A DNA stretch of 14,919 nucleotides from an uncultured Collinsella sp. (GTDB lineage: Bacteria; Actinomycetota; Coriobacteriia; Coriobacteriales; Coriobacteriaceae), in assembly GCA_900547345.1 (NCBI GenBank), contig URGG01000047.1, forward strand, positions 1-14,919, read 5' to 3'. Of the stretch, positions 13,533 to 14,919 are shown one piece after another. The position numbers and the translations under genes were made by a program. The number at the start of each line of letters is the position of its first letter. The first letter of the stretch is position 1. The notes below the pieces were generated by a model. It had not been told where the DNA came from. It did not search any database and saw only the letters and a list, made by a program, of their open reading frames with translations.

Positions 13533-14249
13533 ATGCTGCGTGCGATGATTGTGGATGATGAGGCGCCGGCTCGCTCGGAGCTTCGCTTCCTGCTCGAGCA
13601 AACGGGCAAGATCGGCACGATCACGGAGGCGTCGAGCGTCCGCTCCGCCATCGAGATGCTTATGGAAAGTCGCGTGGATGTCGTGTTTCTCGATATCTCG
13701 ATGCCCGGTGCCTCGGGCCTGCAACTTGCCGAGGCGCTGCATAAGCTCAAAAATCCGCCGGCGATCGTGTTTGTGACTGCGTATAGTGACCATGCGGTCG
13801 AGGCATTCGACGTGGATGCCGTCGATTATCTGATGAAGCCGGTCGAGGAAGCTCGCTTGGATCGCGCGATCGAGAAGGTCATGCAACGCACCAAGCCGGT
13901 TACGGACAGCAAGGTGACCATCGAGCGTATCCCGGTGGAAAAGGGCGGCCGCAAGGTGCTCATTCCCGTGGACGACATTCGCTTTATCATGGCCAAGGAC
14001 GATTACTCCTGCATCTATACCGTCGATGATCGCTTTTTGTCGACGACCTCGCTGGCGCAGTTTGAGGCCAAGCTCTGCGACTTTGGCTTCTTCCGTGTTC
14101 ACCGCCGCTATATCGTCAACTTGGCGTGCGTCACGGATGTGGAGACGGTGCCCTCGGGCGCCATCCAGCTGGGCATTACGGGCGTCGACGAACGCGTGCC
14201 GGTTTCGCGCCGCCGCGTCGTGCCGCTTAAGAAGGCCCTGAGTCTCTAG
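13533..14249 (+). CDS. LytTR-family response regulator (pair 2)
   Basis: A 238-residue regulator, REC plus LytTR DNA-binding domain, 72 bases after its kinase. In the REC domain: D8-D9, phospho-acceptor D54 in VFLDISMPG, T82 in FVTAY and K102 in DYLMKPV. In the LytTR domain (about 135-236): RKVLIPVDDIRFIMA, FFRVHRRYIVNLACV and PVSRRR. The frame can be opened at TTG 13512, but ATG 13533 (MLRAMIVDDE) is preferred: GAAAGG (13517-13522) stands ten bases upstream and the REC fold needs nothing before it, while the TTG has no ribosome site. A strong terminator follows (14256-14305). It closely resembles the regulator at 7629-8363, so the two may bind related sites. Confidence 0.94.
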   Translation: MLRAMIVDDEAPARSELRFLLEQTGKIGTITEASSVRSAIEMLMESRVDVVFLDISMPGASGLQLAEALHKLKNPPAIVFVTAYSDHAVEAFDVDAVDYLMKPVEEARLDRAIEKVMQRTKPVTDSKVTIERIPVEKGGRKVLIPVDDIRFIMAKDDYSCIYTVDDRFLSTTSLAQFEAKLCDFGFFRVHRRYIVNLACVTDVETVPSGAIQLGITGVDERVPVSRRRVVPLKKALSL

Positions 14250-14255
14250 CACACT

Positions 14256-14305
14256 GGCCCCGCAGCCCTGTAGACCTATCGTCTGCGGAGGCGTGGGGCC
14301 TTTTT
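14256..14305 (+). terminator. Rho-independent terminator of the pair 2 operon
   Basis: GGCCCC (14256-14261) pairs with GGGGCC (14295-14300). The stem extends by a G-T wobble and a C-G pair and encloses an inner arm of about 30 bases, then five T follow. It ends the glycosyltransferase-kinase-regulator transcript. Confidence 0.8.
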
Positions 14306-14344
14306 GTATGTATCTGCCGAATCGTTTTTTGCGGAAGGGATCCC

Positions 14345-14812
14345 ATGAACAGTGCAAGCGCCAAGCGTATCGACATCATCTCGGACACCCACGGCTATTT
14401 ATCGCCTGCGCTCCTGGATGAGCTTGAGGGCGCAGACCTGATTATCCACGCCGGCGACCTCACGTCAGAGATGGACTACGAGCACCTATGCACCATCGCC
14501 CCCGTGCGGGCCGTACTGGGCAACAACGATTACTACCGCGACTACGGTCCCGATGTAGACCGTCTTGCGCTCTTTACCTACGAAGGCCTCAAATTCGCCG
14601 TAGCCCACTACCGCGAAGACCTTCCGGTGGGATCCGTAGACGTAGCCATCAACGGCCACACCCACGTAACCAAAGAAGCCCAAGTGGGCCGTTGCTTAGT
14701 CCTCAACCCGGGCAGCGCCAGCTACCCCAGGGGCACCCGAGGCCCCACCATGGCCAGAATGCTCGTAAAAGATGGCAAGATCATAAGCACCAAATTTATT
14801 GACCTAGACTAA
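14345..14812 (+). CDS. YfcE / MJ0936-type metallophosphodiesterase
   Basis: A 155-residue cytoplasmic calcineurin-like phosphoesterase. The binuclear metal site is complete: D14 and H16 in SDTHG, D38 in HAGDL, N60 in GNND, H88, and H105 and H107 in NGHTH, followed by LNPGS. Family members hydrolyse phosphodiester bonds with Mn2+ or similar. The physiological substrate is generally unknown. Length matches the short archetype (about 155-185 residues). The ribosome site GGAAGGGA (14333-14340) lies four bases before ATG 14345. It stands between two terminators and so is a separate transcription unit, with no obvious link to the sensor pair. Its last third uses more A-ending codons (GTA, AAA, GAA, CAA) than neighbouring genes. 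In many genomes this gene follows the rdgB/HAM1 NTP pyrophosphatase, which is not seen here. Confidence 0.92.
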   Translation: MNSASAKRIDIISDTHGYLSPALLDELEGADLIIHAGDLTSEMDYEHLCTIAPVRAVLGNNDYYRDYGPDVDRLALFTYEGLKFAVAHYREDLPVGSVDVAINGHTHVTKEAQVGRCLVLNPGSASYPRGTRGPTMARMLVKDGKIISTKFIDLD

Positions 14813-14821
14813 CCGCAACAA

Positions 14822-14851
14822 AAACGGGGGATGCAGATGCGTCTCCCGTTT
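14822..14851 (+). terminator. Terminator-like hairpin after the phosphodiesterase
   Basis: A 13-bp stem (14822-14834 with 14839-14851, two G-T wobbles) is closed by loop AGAT. The left arm is preceded by A-rich sequence and the right arm ends CCCGTTT and runs into CCATTTG. This could work as a weak bidirectional terminator. Bases 14852-14919 show no feature I can support. Confidence 0.65.
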
Positions 14852-14919
14852 CCATTTGAGCCAATGGCCGAGCTTCAACAAGACCCTTAGACACCCCCGC
14901 CGCGGAGAACGGGGCCGCC

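Overview
The window is about 14.9 kb of gene-dense DNA with high G+C. Genes start behind strong Shine-Dalgarno sites and are mostly on the + strand. The codon use (third positions strongly C/G), the paired LytS/LytTR two-component systems, the UMF1-type MFS transporter and the carbamate kinase / amino-acid permease / amidohydrolase grouping suggest a gut Coriobacteriia (Actinomycetota), most likely Collinsella or a close relative. This is an impression from gene content, not a database match.

Layout. Bases 1-86 are the last 27 codons of an unidentified gene. It is followed by a gene-free stretch of about 690 bases (87-772). That stretch starts with a 125-nt palindromic element (29-bp perfect arms around a terminator hairpin), continues with further hairpins and a second terminator-like hairpin, and ends in an AT-rich promoter region. 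Next come a carbamate kinase (773-1735, +), a convergent membrane-anchored C39-like cysteine peptidase (1870-2880, -), an APC-family amino-acid permease (3226-4677, +) and a binuclear-metal amidohydrolase (4809-6086, +). Together these look like uptake and breakdown of a nitrogen-containing nutrient, with ATP possibly recovered from carbamoyl phosphate. The link is an inference from neighbourhood.

The second half is built around two paralogous sensor/regulator pairs. Pair 1 (6205-7590 and 7629-8363) is followed by a PF00882-type zinc-dependent phospholipase C-like protein (8456-9400) and a UMF1-type MFS transporter (9502-10761). Pair 2 (12117-13460 and 13533-14249) is preceded by a glycosyltransferase (10933-12120) whose stop codon overlaps the kinase start as ATGA. 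Each kinase has two N-terminal membrane helices, a GAF-like region, a PF06580 phospho-acceptor block with xNPHFLFN or xDPHFLFN, and an HATPase domain. Each regulator is REC plus LytTR. A YfcE/MJ0936-type metallophosphodiesterase (14345-14812) follows behind a strong terminator.

No tRNA, rRNA, CRISPR array, insertion sequence or prophage gene was seen. The points most worth a second look are the 125-nt palindrome, the duplicated LytS/LytTR pairs with envelope-type neighbours, terminator hairpins sitting directly between a promoter-like -10 and a gene (kinase 1 and the glycosyltransferase), and LytTR-box-like words (ACCGTTCA) upstream of arcC and kinase 1.
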